A stretch of DNA of 64,000 bases from Scleroderma bovista (GCA_037178675.1 JAYMGJ010000277.1:1-64000); one strand, 5' to 3'. Counted from the stretch's first letter, positions 35,351-49,000 are shown. A program made the numbers and translations. The notes: generated by a model from the letters alone, not told the origin.

Positions 35351-35981
35351 AAGCATTAAGACCTAAGGAATAAGAAATGCCCTCTATGTGAGTAGATACC
35401 TACTGCCGAACTGTCCAGTGACAGTCCCCCACCGACTATAAGGCTATGACTCTAGAGTAAGAATCCTTGCACTGACGACACCGTACAGGCAGTAAAATGG
35501 AGACTAACGGCAACTAGTAGTAACGAGTAGTAGTAGTAGTAATAAACTTACGCTAATTACAGCCGTGTTGATGTGGCCTTTAGCAGAGTGCTGCCACGCA
35601 GGCCAAAGACATGAAGCACGAGCAACTGGCACGCCGCCACCTCCCATGGTAGATGCGGCCTTGGGGCGGGTTGGTGTCCACAAAGGCATCCAAACGCTTC
35701 CCCTCTCCCCTTCTCCCCTGGCCTCGTGTTTGCCATTCGCACCACGGGAGGGGAGGGTTTAGTACATCAAGAAATTGACTGGCCCTAAGCAAGGTCTAGC
35801 GAGGCTATATCCACTGTCAAAAGAGGGATAGGTTGTTGGATCTCATTTTGGTCACATAACCTTTACTAACTCTCACCTCACTGCTATTCCGACCACAGAA
35901 ATAGGATTAGTCCCTCTATCTGCTGTATCAATCATGGCTAGATCAACCAAATCAATTGTAGTAACTCAGTGTAGATAATTT
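35351..35981. other. Intergenic stretch
   Basis: No gene recognised. Includes a TAG/TAA-rich microsatellite near 35517-35545. Confidence 0.35.
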
Positions 35982-38194
35982 CTAAACAGAAGTATGGGAA
36001 GGAGGGAGTCCTGCATACCCTCGTGTCATTAGGGATTGCTGCAATGTTATGAGCCAATCCCTTCTGACAGGGTTGGCCTGCATGTATGAAATCAAGTCAA
36101 GGATACTTAAGTAATCATCTTGCCATTTATCAGCGCTACAATCCGATAATTCGCAGTAGTAGCCCTGTATGAAATCCTTGAGGGTCACAGCAAGTGCTGC
36201 ACCACCAAGCCCAAAGACATTATCCAATTGGCCATTAGATGGAACATGATTCCACAAGGTCATTGGAGTGAGAAACATCAAATCAATCATGAAATTTTGA
36301 AAGAAGGAAGATGAAAAAAACTTGGTCTCTGGGTAGTGTGGGTCTCGAAGGAAGTTAAAATCTGTCAAGAGGAATCTCACCCTTGTTGCCCGATGCTGAA
36401 TCTCAGAGCCCTCACCGTCTGCCAGTTCCCGGCAGAGCCCAAACTCTTTGTGGATGTGACAAAACGCATACTGCTTGAAAGCTCGTCACATTGCAGCCAT
36501 AGCGCCCATGGTATCTTTTGTGAGTGACGATGGCTGCGCAATTGCTGTGTTACCAACAACTGACCGTATTGCTGTGGAAATGGAACTGCATCCTCCACAA
36601 TTATACGCCAGTAAATGTCACTGCGAGCCCACAGCTTCACCTTCTTGATTTCTGCTTTCGACAGCTTAACTAAAATGACAGCTGGGGGGGGCAGTGCAGG
36701 GGGGGTGCAGAGGGAGGCCTGGGGATAGATGCATTGGAAGGAGGTGCAGAGGGAATGGCAATAGCAGAACTGCCAGTGGGGAGTGTAGGGCAAGGCACAG
36801 ATGGTGGTATTTCAGGTGTCGGAGGGAAAGTTACACGCAATTCACGTTGAGGGCACTGAATTCGAGATGTCTCGCCAGCCTGTTCAGAATAATTAGTGAT
36901 AGAATAGATAAAATACCCTGATTGGACTTACAGATATTACATTTGTGTTAGGACCACTGAACCGCTGTACATTTTGAATGTCCAGATAACATGGTTGGAC
37001 GGTGGTCTGCAGGTGCGATACCGCCGAAGCACTGAGACTTTGAGCAATTTGAATGTCATGAGCGAGTTGCGCTGCATATGAGGGGTAAGGTCATTCAGAG
37101 AACATCCGAGGATCTTGCGCTCTTTCACCACTCAAACTGAGGTGCTCTTCAATCCACTGTGGTCGAGGGTAGCTCTACATACATGTATTTATCAGTAGTG
37201 ATCACTGGCGAGCTCTTGTAAGGGACCCACTCAAGGCATCGCGCAGATGAATACTTTATACTCTCAGTAAGTAGGTGGTGGATATGAGTGCTGAGAAGTG
37301 GGGATCAAACGACGGAATGTCGAACACGCTGGGTAATTCAATAGATATCGAATGGATACAGGGCTCGTACACAACAATGGACAACGATATTCGGCATCCG
37401 ACTCATTCCTGATCATCACTCCTGATCCTAATTGAACAGCTTCAGCAGGGAGAAAAGCTTCCAAAAGTATATAGGGGGGGAGGGGGGGGCTATCTTTGTC
37501 TGAGAATTCATCATCACCCATAACCGATCAGAACTCACCTGTGCACGCGATTCAAAAAATGGAATCGTCTGATGAAAGAAGGCCCGTGAAAGGGATGTTG
37601 TTATCCTCATCTTCGCCCGACAACTCATCGTCCAGATCAGGCCAGATGGGGTGGGCCTGTGAATCTGTGACCTCCTTCACCTGATTAGTCTGTCCCTCAG
37701 CGATAGTCAATGCAACAAGTTCGTCCACGTATACTGCACAATGGTATCCACCATCATCCTCTATGTCCGATAAACCATGGTCATCCAACAACTCTGCAAG
37801 TAACTGCAATTGTGCATTATTGACAGCGAGCGTTCCTTTGTGCTGCCCGTGAACAGCAGTCAAATAGTCTTTGTGTCATTCAGCCGATTCGATTTCAGCC
37901 AATGCGAGGGAAACACGGTGAGCGATGCAGTTACGACTCACTTGCTTGGCCTGGTAGACTTTCAGCAATACCCTGTCGGGCATCACAGAGAGAGCCACAC
38001 TGGAATGTTCCTTGCCCTACCATAGTAAAAAAGTGTCAGTAAATGGCCAAACCAATCGATGTGTGACACACCTGTATCACATCTTCCATTGTCATGCCGG
38101 TGTGAGATGATGATGCCAGTGTCCTTGCCACAAAGCAAGGTTCCAGCAGAGTAGCGCTAGTTCTCGGTGTGTAAGGATGGTATCGTGTGTTCAT
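35982..38194 (-). pseudogene. Decayed hypothetical gene, family unknown
   Basis: Minus-strand coding pieces run from MNTRYHPYTPRTSATLLEPC (38194) through VMPDRVLLKVYQAKQVSRNC, an in-frame TGA after AEIESAE, AVHGQHKGTLAVNNAQLQLL, GGYHCAVYVDELVALTIAEG, a second TGA after SSDDSIF, then KLSKAEIKKVKLWARSDIYW and FMIDLMFLTPMTLWNHVPSN with GLGGAALAVTLKDFIQGYYC to 35982. The last two segments resemble C-terminal parts of basidiomycete DUF6532-type proteins, but this is a weak impression. GT-AG introns are plausible between pieces. Stops inside otherwise clean coding stretches argue for a pseudogene. Confidence 0.5.
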
Positions 38195-38395
38195 GCGTTT
38201 CTAGGCATCAATTGTACGTTTCTTGACCGAAGCAGAATATGCTTCTGGGGAGCAAAAGGTCTGTGGTGATGATCCCGAAAGTGGGATGATACACTGTGAG
38301 GGGTGACTCCTGTCTGAGCCATGAGGAGAAGAAGCAGAGGTGGTATCTGTACAGGTGTATCATAATTGAGGTTCAGGGTATGAAGGAAAGGGTGC

Positions 38396-40658
38396 TTGCC
38401 TTGCTGTTTCTTGAACTCATCATCTGATGGGAACTTCACATTGAGGGTGCCAGCCTCCATGTCCAAAATACCCTCCTTTGGACTGGATGATGGTGTTGAT
38501 TCTGACGAAGAAAGCGATCAAGAAAGTCGTGGTACAGAAGCAAGATTGTCTTGCATGACCAGTGGAGTCTTGGAGAAGAGGGGTTGTTCGAACTTTGTCG
38601 GTCGGTATCAGAGGGAGTATTGGACTTTGAAAGACTTAGAAGAATTTCTGTGCAACACACTCCAGCATCTGCACCATCGATCATCGTCGCTCATGGAAGC
38701 CAACACTACTTGTGCTGGCTGTGCCAACTGTCATGGTGGCATCAATATTATCTGTCCCAGTTGTGGTTTACAGTTCTCATCTTCAGATGCACTGATACAC
38801 CATTTCAATACAGATGGAACATGGTGTATTTCTTCCCTTGAAGGAGACTTCAGAATTCCAACGCCTCCTGCATTTACACAAAGTACTGAAGAAACCAATG
38901 TTACAGGGCAATACGATGGACGAGCTGGGGATGTGTTTGGAAAGGGTGAGACGCTGTTGGACCGCTTGAAAATCCATGAGCACGAGAGATGCCACGAACA
39001 TGTTATCTATTATCCGTTCGCAGACGAGGGCGAATGGGAACTCGCAAAATTCCTGGCACTGAATCTAAACAAAACACAGGTTTCTCAGTTCTTAAAATTA
39101 CGCTGGGTGGGTTTACTTGTCTTACTGTATCAACCAACTCATCACACAGGAACAGTTTGATACCCGTGCAAAGCTGTCTTTCAAAACTTCACATCAACTT
39201 TTTGGTTGGCTGGGAAGCCTCCCCTGCAGGCCCTCAATGGCAATCTACGAAAATTAATATTTCGGGATATGAAACAATGGAGGAAGTTTGTTTGATATGG
39301 CATGATGGCTTAGAGGTCGTGAAGGATTTATTCTCCAACCCAATATTCGCAAAGTACATGACATACAGTCCCCACAAGGTCAGGTGTGGCGAGGAGTGTG
39401 AGTATAGTGAGTTCTTTACAGGGACACGTGCATCTGCGATCCAGGTGAGTAACTGTGAACTGGTGCCAAAGTGCTCTGAATGCCAACCCATTTATTGCAT
39501 TACAGGCGCAGCTCCCCATCAGATCCACTATCATCCCAATCATTCTCATGTCAGATAAAATGCCAGTCACGCATCAGACAGGAGGCCTCGAAATGCATCC
39601 CATTTTCCTCACCATTGGAAATATTCAATCAGACATCCGGATGCAAGCGACATCACATGCGTGGCATTGTATTGTGTTCATTCCCTCACCTGAATTCAAC
39701 ATTCGTGCAGACTTTCGAACAATCCTTCTTGCTCGCATTTTCCACTGGTCACTAGATGTGGTAACTGCATCCTTGAAAGTTGCAGCAAAAGATGGGACTG
39801 GTCTCATCGATCCTTGTGGAAATCCCCAGAACTGCTATACCCCCCTTGTTGCGTATATTGCCGATCTGCCTGAGCAGCAACTCATTGCAGGTGTATCAAA
39901 GAATGCATCCCTGGTGACCATGGCTGAGCTATCTCAGTTTGGTGACCCCACTTCTGCAGCTCCTCGAACACATGAAAAGATCCTTCGTCTGATACAGGAG
40001 GCGTGCAGCAAGGCCCATCCCTGGGATCTTGTTGCCTTCCAGAAGGCTGCAAAAGCTTTAAAGTTACTTGGTGTTCATCTGCCCTTTTGCTTTTGGCACA
40101 ACTGGATGTTTGGTGATCCAGAATATTTCCTCAATGGAGAAATACTTCACTCCAGCCACAAGTTTTTCTTTGACCATATTCTCGGCTGGTGCAAAGTGGT
40201 AGCCGGTTCATCTATACTCGACACTCATTTCAGCAGTTTACATCAACGTGTTTCCTTCCGCCATTTTTCGTCTGGCGTGTCTCAGCCTCTTCAAATGAGT
40301 CATGACTGGATGCGACCACCATGACATCGAAAGAGCGATAGTGCCGATTCTGGATGGCGCTGGTACTGTGACAGATGGGTTTATTCGCGCCATTCGTGCA
40401 TTACTCGAGTTCATCTATCGTGCACAGGATCCTGTCCATACCGACTCGTCAATAGCTGCCATGCAGCAAGCCCTCATGGACTTTCACTCTACGAAGCAAA
40501 GCATTCTCAATCTTTGGGCCCGAAAGGGTAGTAGCGGTGCTATTAATCACTTCCGGATCCAAAAATTAGAGCTCACCAAAACGACTGAAATGAAATATGC
40601 GGTCGGCAAACACTTGACAGCTTATGGACAATTACGACCATGGGACGAAGGTTTTTGA
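38396..40658 (+). pseudogene. Plavaka transposase, copy P1 (plus strand, frameshifted)
   Basis: Transposase-like protein of Plavaka DNA transposons of Agaricomycetes. The N-terminal part has a zinc-finger-like CPSCGLQFSSSDALIHHF. After an intron at about 39104-39149 come KINISGYETMEEVCLIWHDG, FAKYMTYSPHKVRCGEE, IIPIILMSDKMPVTHQTGGL, HPIFLTIGNIQSDIRMQATS, WDLVAFQKAAKALKLLGVHL and INHFRIQKLEL. Compared with P2 it has one extra C near 39222 and a 7 bp insertion near 40298, both shifting the frame. The last 120 bp (after 40534) are Plavaka-like but absent from P2. Confidence 0.78.
38497..40534 (+). repeat. Left arm of a 2 kb inverted repeat (Plavaka P1)
   Basis: Collinear inverted match of about 2.04 kb to 40897-42926. 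The match begins around GACGAAGAAAG and ends at GGGCCCGAAAGGGTAGTA. Most differences I read are C/T or G/A at CpG. Confidence 0.8.
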
Positions 40659-40896
40659 TTGGCTGAGAACGTGCTCAAGATCTCTATTTCGCTTGTTGAA
40701 GAGATATGATTACAATGACCAGTTTATCAGTAGTTGATAGTAGACCGTATCACCCATGAATCCCGATGAATTGTAGCAGTTATATTTATATTGACCACAA
40801 AAAGATGTCCTTACAACAGCATCTACTACAATGATAAAGCATGAAATGTTTCTTTGTCTGTGAATGTATTCAAATAATAACGTGCATGGAAGGATA
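40535..40896. other. Spacer of the Plavaka inverted repeat
   Basis: 362 bp between the arms. The left 120 bp continues the Plavaka reading of P1; the remainder is AT-rich and carries no gene I can name. Confidence 0.5.
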
Positions 40897-42738
40897 TACT
40901 ACCCTTTCGGGCCCAAAGATCGAGAATGCTTTGCTTCATAGAGTGAAAGTCCATGAGGGCTTGCTGCATGGCAGCTATCGACGAGTTGGTATGGACAGGA
41001 TCCTGTGCATGATAGATGAACTCAACTAATGCACGAATGGCACGAATAAACCCATCTGTCACAGTACCAGCGCCATCCAGAATCGGCACTATCGCTCTTT
41101 CGATGTCATGGTGGTCGCGTCCAGTCATTTGAAGAGGCCGAGACACGCCAGACGAAAAATGGTGGAAGGAAACACAAACATGTTGATGTAAACTGCTGAA
41201 ACGAGTGTTGAGTATAGATGAACTGGCTACCACTTTGCACCAGCCGAGAATATGGTCAAAGAAAAACTTGTGGCTGGAGTGAAGTATTTCTCCATTGAGG
41301 AAATATTCTAGATCACCGAACATCCAGTTGCACCAAAAGGGCAGATGAACACCAAGTAACTTTAAAGATTTTGCAGCCTTCTGGAAGGCAACAAGATCCC
41401 AGGGATGGGCCTTGCTGCACACCTCCTGTATCAGACGAAGGATCTTTTCACGTGTTTGAGGAGCTGCAGGAGTGGGGTCACCAAACTGAGATAGCTCAGC
41501 CATGGTCACTGGGGATGCATTCTTTGATACACCTGCAATGAGTTGCTGCTCAGGCAGATTGGCAATATACGCAACAAGGGGGGTATAGCAGTTCCGGAGA
41601 TTTCCACAAGGATCGACAAGACCGGTCCCATCTTTTGCTGCAACTTTCAAGGATGCAGTTACCACGTCTAGTGACCAGTGGAAAACGTGAGCAAGAAGGA
41701 TTGTTCGAAAGTCTGCGCAAATGTTGAATTCAGGTGAGGGAATGAACACAATACAACGCCACACATGTGATGTCACTTGCATCCAGATGTCTGATTGAAT
41801 ATTTCCAATGGTGAGGAAAACAGGATACATTTCAAGGCCTCCTGTCTGACGCGTGACTGGTGTTTTATCTGACACAAGAATGATTGGGATGATAGTGGAT
41901 CTGATGGGGAGCTGCGCCTGTAATGCAATAAATGGGTTGGCATTCAGAGCGCTTTGGCACCAGTTCACAGTTACTCATCTGGATTGCAGATGCACGTGTC
42001 CCTGTAAAGAACTCACTATACTCACGCTCCTCGCCACACCTGACCTCGTGGGGACTGTATGTCATGTACTTTGCGAATATTGGGTTGGAGAATAAATCCT
42101 TCACGACCTCTAAGCCATCACGCCATATCAAACAAACTTCCTCTGTTGTTTCATATCCCGAAATATTAATTTTTGTAGATTGCCATTGAGGGCCTGCAGG
42201 GAGGCTTCCCAGCCAACCAAAAAGTTGATGTGAAGTTTTGAAAGACGGCTTTGCATGGGTATCAAACTGTTCCTGTGTGATGAGTTGGTTGATACAGTAA
42301 GACAAGTAAACCCACCCAGCATAATTTTAAGAACTGAGAAACCTGTGTTTTGTTTAGATTCAGTGCCAGGAATTTTGCGAGTTCCCATTCACCCTCGTCT
42401 GCGAACGGATAATAGATAACATGTTCGCAGCATCTCTTGTGCTCATGGATTTTCAAGCAGTCCAACAGTGTCTCACCCTTTCCAAACACATCCCCAGCTC
42501 GTCCATCGTATTGCCCTGTAACATTGGTTTCTTCAGTACTTTGTGTAAATGCAGGAGGCATTGGAATTCTGAAGTCTCCTTCAAGGGAAGAAATACACCG
42601 TGTTCCATCTGTATTGAAATGGTGTATCAGTGCATCTGAAGATGAGAACTGTAAACCACAACTGGGACAGATAATATCGACGCCACCATGACAGTTGGCA
42701 CAGCCAGCACAAGTAGTGTTGGCTTCCATGAGCGACAA
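40826..42738 (-). pseudogene. Plavaka transposase, copy P2 (minus strand, C-terminally truncated)
   Basis: Same protein as P1 in opposite orientation but better preserved. The segment from about 42305 to 40826 reads through FDTHAKPSFKTSHQLFGWLG, SLPAGPQWQSTKINISGYET, an intron, then IIPIILVSDKTPVTRQTGGL and VFLTIGNIQSDIWM without the P1 frameshifts. After WARKGS the reading leaves the Plavaka consensus (the P1 continuation GAINHFRIQKLEL is missing) and ends at 40826, so the C-terminal part is gone. The zinc-finger-like N-terminal exon lies at 42262-42738. Confidence 0.75.
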
Positions 42739-42926
42739 TGATCAATGGTGCAGATGCTGGAGTGTGTTGCACAGAAATTCTTCTAAGTCTTTCAAAGTCC
42801 AATACTCCCTCTGATACCGACCGACAAAGTTCGAACAACCCCTCTTCTCCAAGACTCCACTGGTCATGCAAGACAATCTTGCTTCTGTACCATGACTTTC
42901 TCGATCTCTTTCTTCGTCAGCATCAG
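40897..42926 (-). repeat. Right arm of the 2 kb inverted repeat (Plavaka P2)
   Basis: Inverted partner of 38497-40534 with about 2.03 kb of aligned length. Confidence 0.8.
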
Positions 42927-43324
42927 CAAACCAACCCTCCCCTGTCCAGTACAGTTACCCCAGAACCCCAGCTATCCCCAACAAGGTACCTAACTGGCTA
43001 GCTCTGTCCAGAGTGTCCCAGTACATCCCAGTGCTACTGAAGTCTGGGGTATTCCCTTTTGTTTGCCTCCTCCTGGTTACTAATCAAACTTCGACAGACT
43101 GTTACAGGTCACTCCAGGCCCAAAAAAATTGACAACTGTGACAGACTGCACCAGTATGTAGAAACAAATGACGATCAACACGATTCCAAATGTAGAATAC
43201 AGTGATAACAAGAATGAGATCTCAATTACGTATCTAATCAAGATCTACGTCAAACCCAGTCGTTGTGCCTGCCATGCTGCCGTTCCTTAATGGTGCACCT
43301 GAGCCACGCAGCAGGACGAAATGA
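42927..43324. other. Spacer after the inverted repeat
   Basis: No gene seen. May contain the last small exon or 3' UTR of the minus-strand gene that follows, since a GT donor (GTATGT) sits at its edge. Confidence 0.35.
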
Positions 43325-45806
43325 TCAGCTTACATACCTTCCGATCTTTGCCCACTGCACTCGAAGCGTTTTCATCTTGGCATGGTGGATAGCGGCTGTG
43401 TCACATTTGACCATGAGACCAAGTATATCAGAATAAACATCCACATAAACATCTTGTTTGAAGGTGACCTCTTTACCCTCGGCAACCATCTCATCTAGGG
43501 CCACCTTGAGCTGTAGACATTTCAGCATATGGAAACAAGTATTGAAATGAAAATTATACAGCAGTGGCAGCAAACGTGATGGCAGCACGTGGTACCTCAT
43601 CCTCAAATACCTCCGGGAAAATGTTTGCCATGGCATTGGTGCCTGTGTAGAAAAAATCGATAATGAGACCAGATAGCGCAGGGTGCACAAGGTTGTTTGT
43701 ACGACCCTAGCAAAGAATGTCAATATGTTATTGCTCAAGATTCTCACCCACCTCCTCATCCACTCCATCTTTTAAGAAGTTACCACATTCCAAAAGCTTT
43801 CTTGCGATTTCAGCGTTAACATGACAGTGATTTTGGGAGTCCCATTCGTAGCGCTCATGAACGAAGGTGCGAGCTTTCTTTTTGAGGGCAGAGCACCAGT
43901 TGCCAAGGTCTTCCCAGAGCTGTGCAAGAATTAGAACAAATGTCTATGTTTTCCACAATACTTACTAGCTTCGTGATCTCAGGCGTATATTGGGGCCACC
44001 ACCCTATGATCCCATGATGTACAATACATCAGCCTCAGTTCTTGTGAAGAATGGCCACCTACCCTTAGGGATTGGCAAACCTCGGGAGCGACGCTCAGCA
44101 ATGGCCTTGTTGATGTATTCAACAGCCTTGCTGTTGAAGCCGACACGGAGCAGAAATGAATTGACTGATGCAACATCGCAATGCGAAATCTGTTTGGCTC
44201 GTTCTATGATATTGCGGACAGGGGGCATGTAAAACTGCAGCTGTGATGGATCTGAACCGCTATCGGGCACGGTACCAGACGCGACCAATGTAGCAACGTG
44301 CATGGGATGGGACGGAGGAGGGGTTGCATCAGTAGATGAAGGCAGTGTTGTAGAAATAGGAGTTTCTACATCATCCAGGCCATCGACATCATTATCATTA
44401 CAACCAACACGGTGGGAAGCTTGAGAGATCTGTTCATTACATACAGCAAGAAGTCGCGCATTGTTAGGAAGACGCGGGCCACGGTTGCGCTGCCGATGCT
44501 GAGCAATGACATCTTTGACATCTCCTAATCATATCGTCAGTACAATACATTGACAATTCATAAACTCACTTTGAGTGGTCGTGAGTCCAGGGGGATGGTT
44601 ATTTTGAGGTTGACATGCGATAGATTGAGAACGCTCCTCCCCAAATTGGTCACCGCACCCAGTATCTTCGCCTTGGCGTCCAAGTTGTTTTGGTTCATGA
44701 GGATGACAACAATTAAGTTCACTGGTACTCACCGTTACCACACACAATCGACTCCGCGAAACGATCATCCTCACTTGGGGAAACTTCATCAACAATTAGC
44801 AGTCCGTCTTGGTCTACTTCACTGTGACGATCTGTGGCCAATATAGTGTGGGATTTGGATATGGTTGAGGGGAGTTGAGCAAAGGTTTGCGTTCAATGAA
44901 GCTTCACAGGTGGTGGGGGAGCAGAAGGGAGGTTTTTGTTCTGAGCTGAGTGCTGATGCTGGATGTCGTTATTGGAAGAGGGCTGAGAAGACGGTGGGCA
45001 GTGGATGCGAGAGATATGGGGAGGAGCACCTGAAGCTTGGCTTGCAGTCGCTGCAAGCATGCAAAGTTGTGATGACTGTCTTGGGGGAGCCAACTGAGGA
45101 TCATCTTGTGTTCCGTGACTGCTGTTGGACCCACATTCAGATGGGGCTTGAGAGGTTGGTGCTGTAGAACCTCCGCGCAACATGGGGACCAATGATATGG
45201 AGGAATTACGGGAGGATGAGAGAGAACTTGAGTTATACGACTTAGCTTGAGAAGGGATACTGAAACCGAATTGTTGACCAGGCTGAGAGAGCATAAACAA
45301 AGGTTGACCTTGCACTTGCGACGTCGGTTGAGGTACCCACGGCGGAATTTGGCTCTCTTCGTCATCGTTGCCTTGCACTTGTGACGTCGACTGAGGCGCC
45401 CACGGAGGAATTTGGCTCTCCTCCTCATCGTCAGAGCAATGAGAAGGAGCCATAGGGTTAACCAGCTGTCCCTGCGTGGCTATGTCAAGATTTCGGGTTC
45501 GCTGCAGCAGGTGTGTTGCAGTTTGAATGCGTTCGATGTTCTGGAGCTGTTGAAGCAGCCCTCTGCTACCTTTTCCAGCGCACGAAGAGCGCCTCTCCAG
45601 TTGAGTTTCACTGGAATGTTCCTGCTCTGCAAGGCATAGTTAGAACATTTGAATAAAATGTAGGAGGACCCACCAATTGAAGGACCAGTCCCCGAGTCAA
45701 CGACAGCCCTTTTTCGTTTCGCATGTGGTAGGACAGTATCATCTACAGCAGTGGACAGAGAATTGGCAGAGGTGTTGCTGGTGTGACTCTTGCGCTTGGG
45801 AGGCAT
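43325..45806 (-). CDS. DUF6532-like gene of basidiomycete type
   Basis: Begins MPPKRKSHTSN (an earlier in-frame ATG is at 45857). A disordered Ser/Pro/Gln-rich N-terminus includes a short internal duplication (DDEEESQIPPWAPQSTSQVQ and DDEESQIPPWVPQPTSQVQ). The conserved part starts near PPVRNIIERAKQISHCDVAS and continues through WCSALKKKARTFVHERYEW, LVHPALSGLIIDFFYTGTNA, FPEVFEDEVPRAAITFAATA and LDEMVAEGKEVTFKQDVYVD, the layout I associate with DUF6532 domains of Agaricomycetes. Function unknown. Several introns are needed and their joins were not all checked. A GTATGT donor directly after QWAKIG suggests another short exon downstream. Low CpG content suggests it may be decaying or part of a mobile cluster. 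Confidence 0.6.
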
Positions 45807-46060
45807 CAGGTAGTAGGGAGTGTGGGCTGAAAAAATCTGTGTTGGCTCGGCATGCATTTGATTTTAGAGACTACTTGGCAAAATACACCACATGGTAAAC
45901 TTGTGGCTATAAAATGTAGTCATAACAAAGACTGGAACAACAGGTAATTGGTAGGTAAACGAGTATGTGCGAGGAGCAATGAAAAAGTTTCAGGTAGATA
46001 ACACATTGGAGTAGCGAGAATTGAATGCTGAGTATTTTCATAGTTCTGGCAGAAGTATTA

Positions 46061-49000
46061 CTAGTCGCACTTTGTATTAGTACGTGTAGACCGTCGTGGC
46101 ACAGAACTCATGCTCGCACCCCTCCGACTGGCAGCGAGGGAGCCTGAAGCACCGCGGACGGAGCAGGATGCACCACGGGCACTTGAACTGGATGCACCAC
46201 GGCTGGATGAACACTGGCGCTTGGCAGTTGGCATCCATTCATCCTCTTTGCGATCGTGACGAGTAGCTAGGACTGAGTCCAAACTACAAAAGCCCAGACC
46301 TGCAGAGGAGCGGCGAGGAGTGGGTCTAGGTAACATTGGTGGGAGAAGGGTTGCATTGAATGTAAATTTGTGTTGATCAGATTGTTCATCTGCGGGAACT
46401 TGAACTTGAACTTCACCGATGCCAGAAGCAACATCGGCACCATCACTGTCATCAACATTGTCGACCTCCGACCCGGCCTCCAAGTCGGAATTGTCGCTGG
46501 CATTATCTTCCTGATCCACGGGCACATCGTCTTCAGGACGGTCGTAAGGTTCCCATGCTTCGTCGTTGAGACATGAAAGCATATCGATAATAGCAGTGAT
46601 GAATGTGTCATGGGTGATGGGTGTGAAGCGGAAATTGCCTTGGTCATCAGTATGTAGAGGTAAGATGATGGCCTCTCACAGGCGTATCAAGAGGGGAATG
46701 ATAGGTTGGAAATACTTTGATATGTGCTGCAGGATGAATGGCATCCATGTGAGATTCGACTGAATGGTAATTGTCTTGAGGACGCTCGGCTCAAAAGTAT
46801 TGAAGTATTTGTCGAAGCACTGCGCAAGGTGTTCGTCGCATTTCGGCTTGTAAGGCTCGTCGAGAAGGAGGCACACACCAACAAGAACATAAAAGGGAGA
46901 TTCGAGATCATGGTTTGCTTGGTGTGTCACTGACTGCCCAACACCTGCCATAACAAGTTCTGCCGACATCCACGACCATGTTCCCTAGTTCAAGCTATTG
47001 AGAAGTTATTCAACATGGAAGAAGGGTGGATGTACCATGCGGTAAAGAGGAGATGTATCAATTGTGTGGCGTGGGTCATTCTCTGGGTCAGCAGAACCCA
47101 TGAGGAGAACAATATCTTCTTCACTGGTCAGCTCCAGGACTAAAACCAAACTCAGAGACGATGTGCGCTCTGACTCCGATACAGGCACTACAGGGACCCA
47201 GTTATTAGATTTGGCATTTTCTTTTTCATGAATTGGAATTTTGATTGGCGATGTGGGAGGATCATGAGGTGACGACTGGTTAGCGCCTGTGGGAGACTGG
47301 TCAGTCGCTGTGTTGGGGGTGGCAGAACGCGGGTATATAGGGGCTGCATAGCCCCAATCTACAAGTAACCCTCGCCGCTTAAGGGTCGATATTTTGGTGC
47401 ACAAGAGATCTTGCTGGGCCTCAGACAGATTTTGCATGAGTGCCCAATGGTTATTTCTGCGATGTGGTACATTGGTGAGAAGGAGGTTGACAAGGCTGAT
47501 GTCACAGTGCAGGATGTGGGCGATCTTGGCAGTGATCTTGTGGGCTAGTATATAAATCAATCAATCAGAGATTACAAAACTTTGCAAATGATGGTCGTTA
47601 CTCACCAACAACATAGTCAAGGAAAGCCACTAAAAGCTCTCCCAGACAAGAGAATTCTGTGATAAGCTCGCCAACAGGCGTAGTGGCGATGTGGGATAGG
47701 ACTCGGAGGTAGTACCTATGCGTCTTGCGTTGAAAAGACAACAAAGTGTTTGGGTGGCTGCTCCCTCAGATGAGGTGCATTCGACCCAGGAGCTTCTGGA
47801 GGTCAGGCAAGGCTCCCAAGGACTGGGGAGACTAAGAGAAGTAGGGAGAGTAGAGGTGTTCAGTCACTCCAGGACTGAGCTCAAACATATACAGAGGAAA
47901 GAGGGAGATTGCTTAGTAAGCTAATACAAGCCTACATAAGCTAAGGTAGAGAGTCCAGTGTCAGTACTACTACCAGCAACTCTACACACCTAGAGACAGG
48001 ACAGTCTCTACAGCGTTCAGCAAAGAATGTTCGGAGGAAGTGAGTTGACCAATTTACAGCTTCGGCGGCAGTGGAGGGATATCGAGTTTTGATCTGCTGC
48101 TTGTGAATTAGCATAGGGACGCCTTCAATGTTGTGCTTATTTAAAGTCGAGAGAATCATCCCCTCTGTGTACTTCCAAAGGGGATCAATCCACGAGTTTT
48201 TCATGACCACCGCCTCCAGTGCTTGCGTTGATGCCCTATTTCGCCTGCTAGCTTCTGTTTTACAACCTTGCCAAACTGTCATACCTCAACCGTGTATATT
48301 GTCAGAGATAAAGAGAACTTTGGTGAGCTCGACGGTGTAGGTAATGTTGTCCTTCATGAACTTCAATTCCTTCAGGGAAGGCGGCTGGCCATCGCGTCCC
48401 TCTCGCCAAAGGATCGACATATCAAATCCGAGAGTGTCGTTTGGAGCACAGGAGATGCCAATGAGGATGCGCAAGAATTCTCACAGGAAGCAATCAATGT
48501 CATAGCCACATGTGGAGAGTGACCCACCACGATCGAAGATCGTGAAGTATATCCGAGAGCCGAGGACGTGGATGCATGGGACAGTGTGGCGGCCATCTTG
48601 TGTGTACAGTAAGCAAGATGCTTTACCAGCAGTTTCTATGTATGATGACTTTTCATTGGCCTTTCCTCCACAATTTTTCACCTCAGCAAAGGTGGTGAGG
48701 TGCCTCCAGTCAAATTGGCTCTTATTGAACCAACAAGAGACATCAGGTTTTCTCGTTGCATCCCCCCATTCAAGGGACGTGTCGCTGATTTTCTGTCCCA
48801 ATCCCTATAGTAAATCAGTGAGTCTCATCTGGAAGCAAGACAGAAATGTACTCACTTATATTCTACCGTCGAACATGCTTCTTTGGCACACCAGAGCACC
48901 TTGTTGAAAAAAATTCTGAGGGGAACTTCGCGATCTGCAGGAGCCTTTGGATGAAGAAAATCAGTCTCAAGCCACTTCCCCTGTACCTTTGCCTTTGCCT

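Noticed and set aside
34763..35359. 198-codon plus-strand frame, Gly/Arg/His-rich
   Set aside because: Lies in the non-coding leader shared with copy 1, where no such frame exists.
45412..45639. Plus-strand frames inside the DUF6532-like gene
   Set aside because: Antisense shadows of the minus-strand coding sequence.
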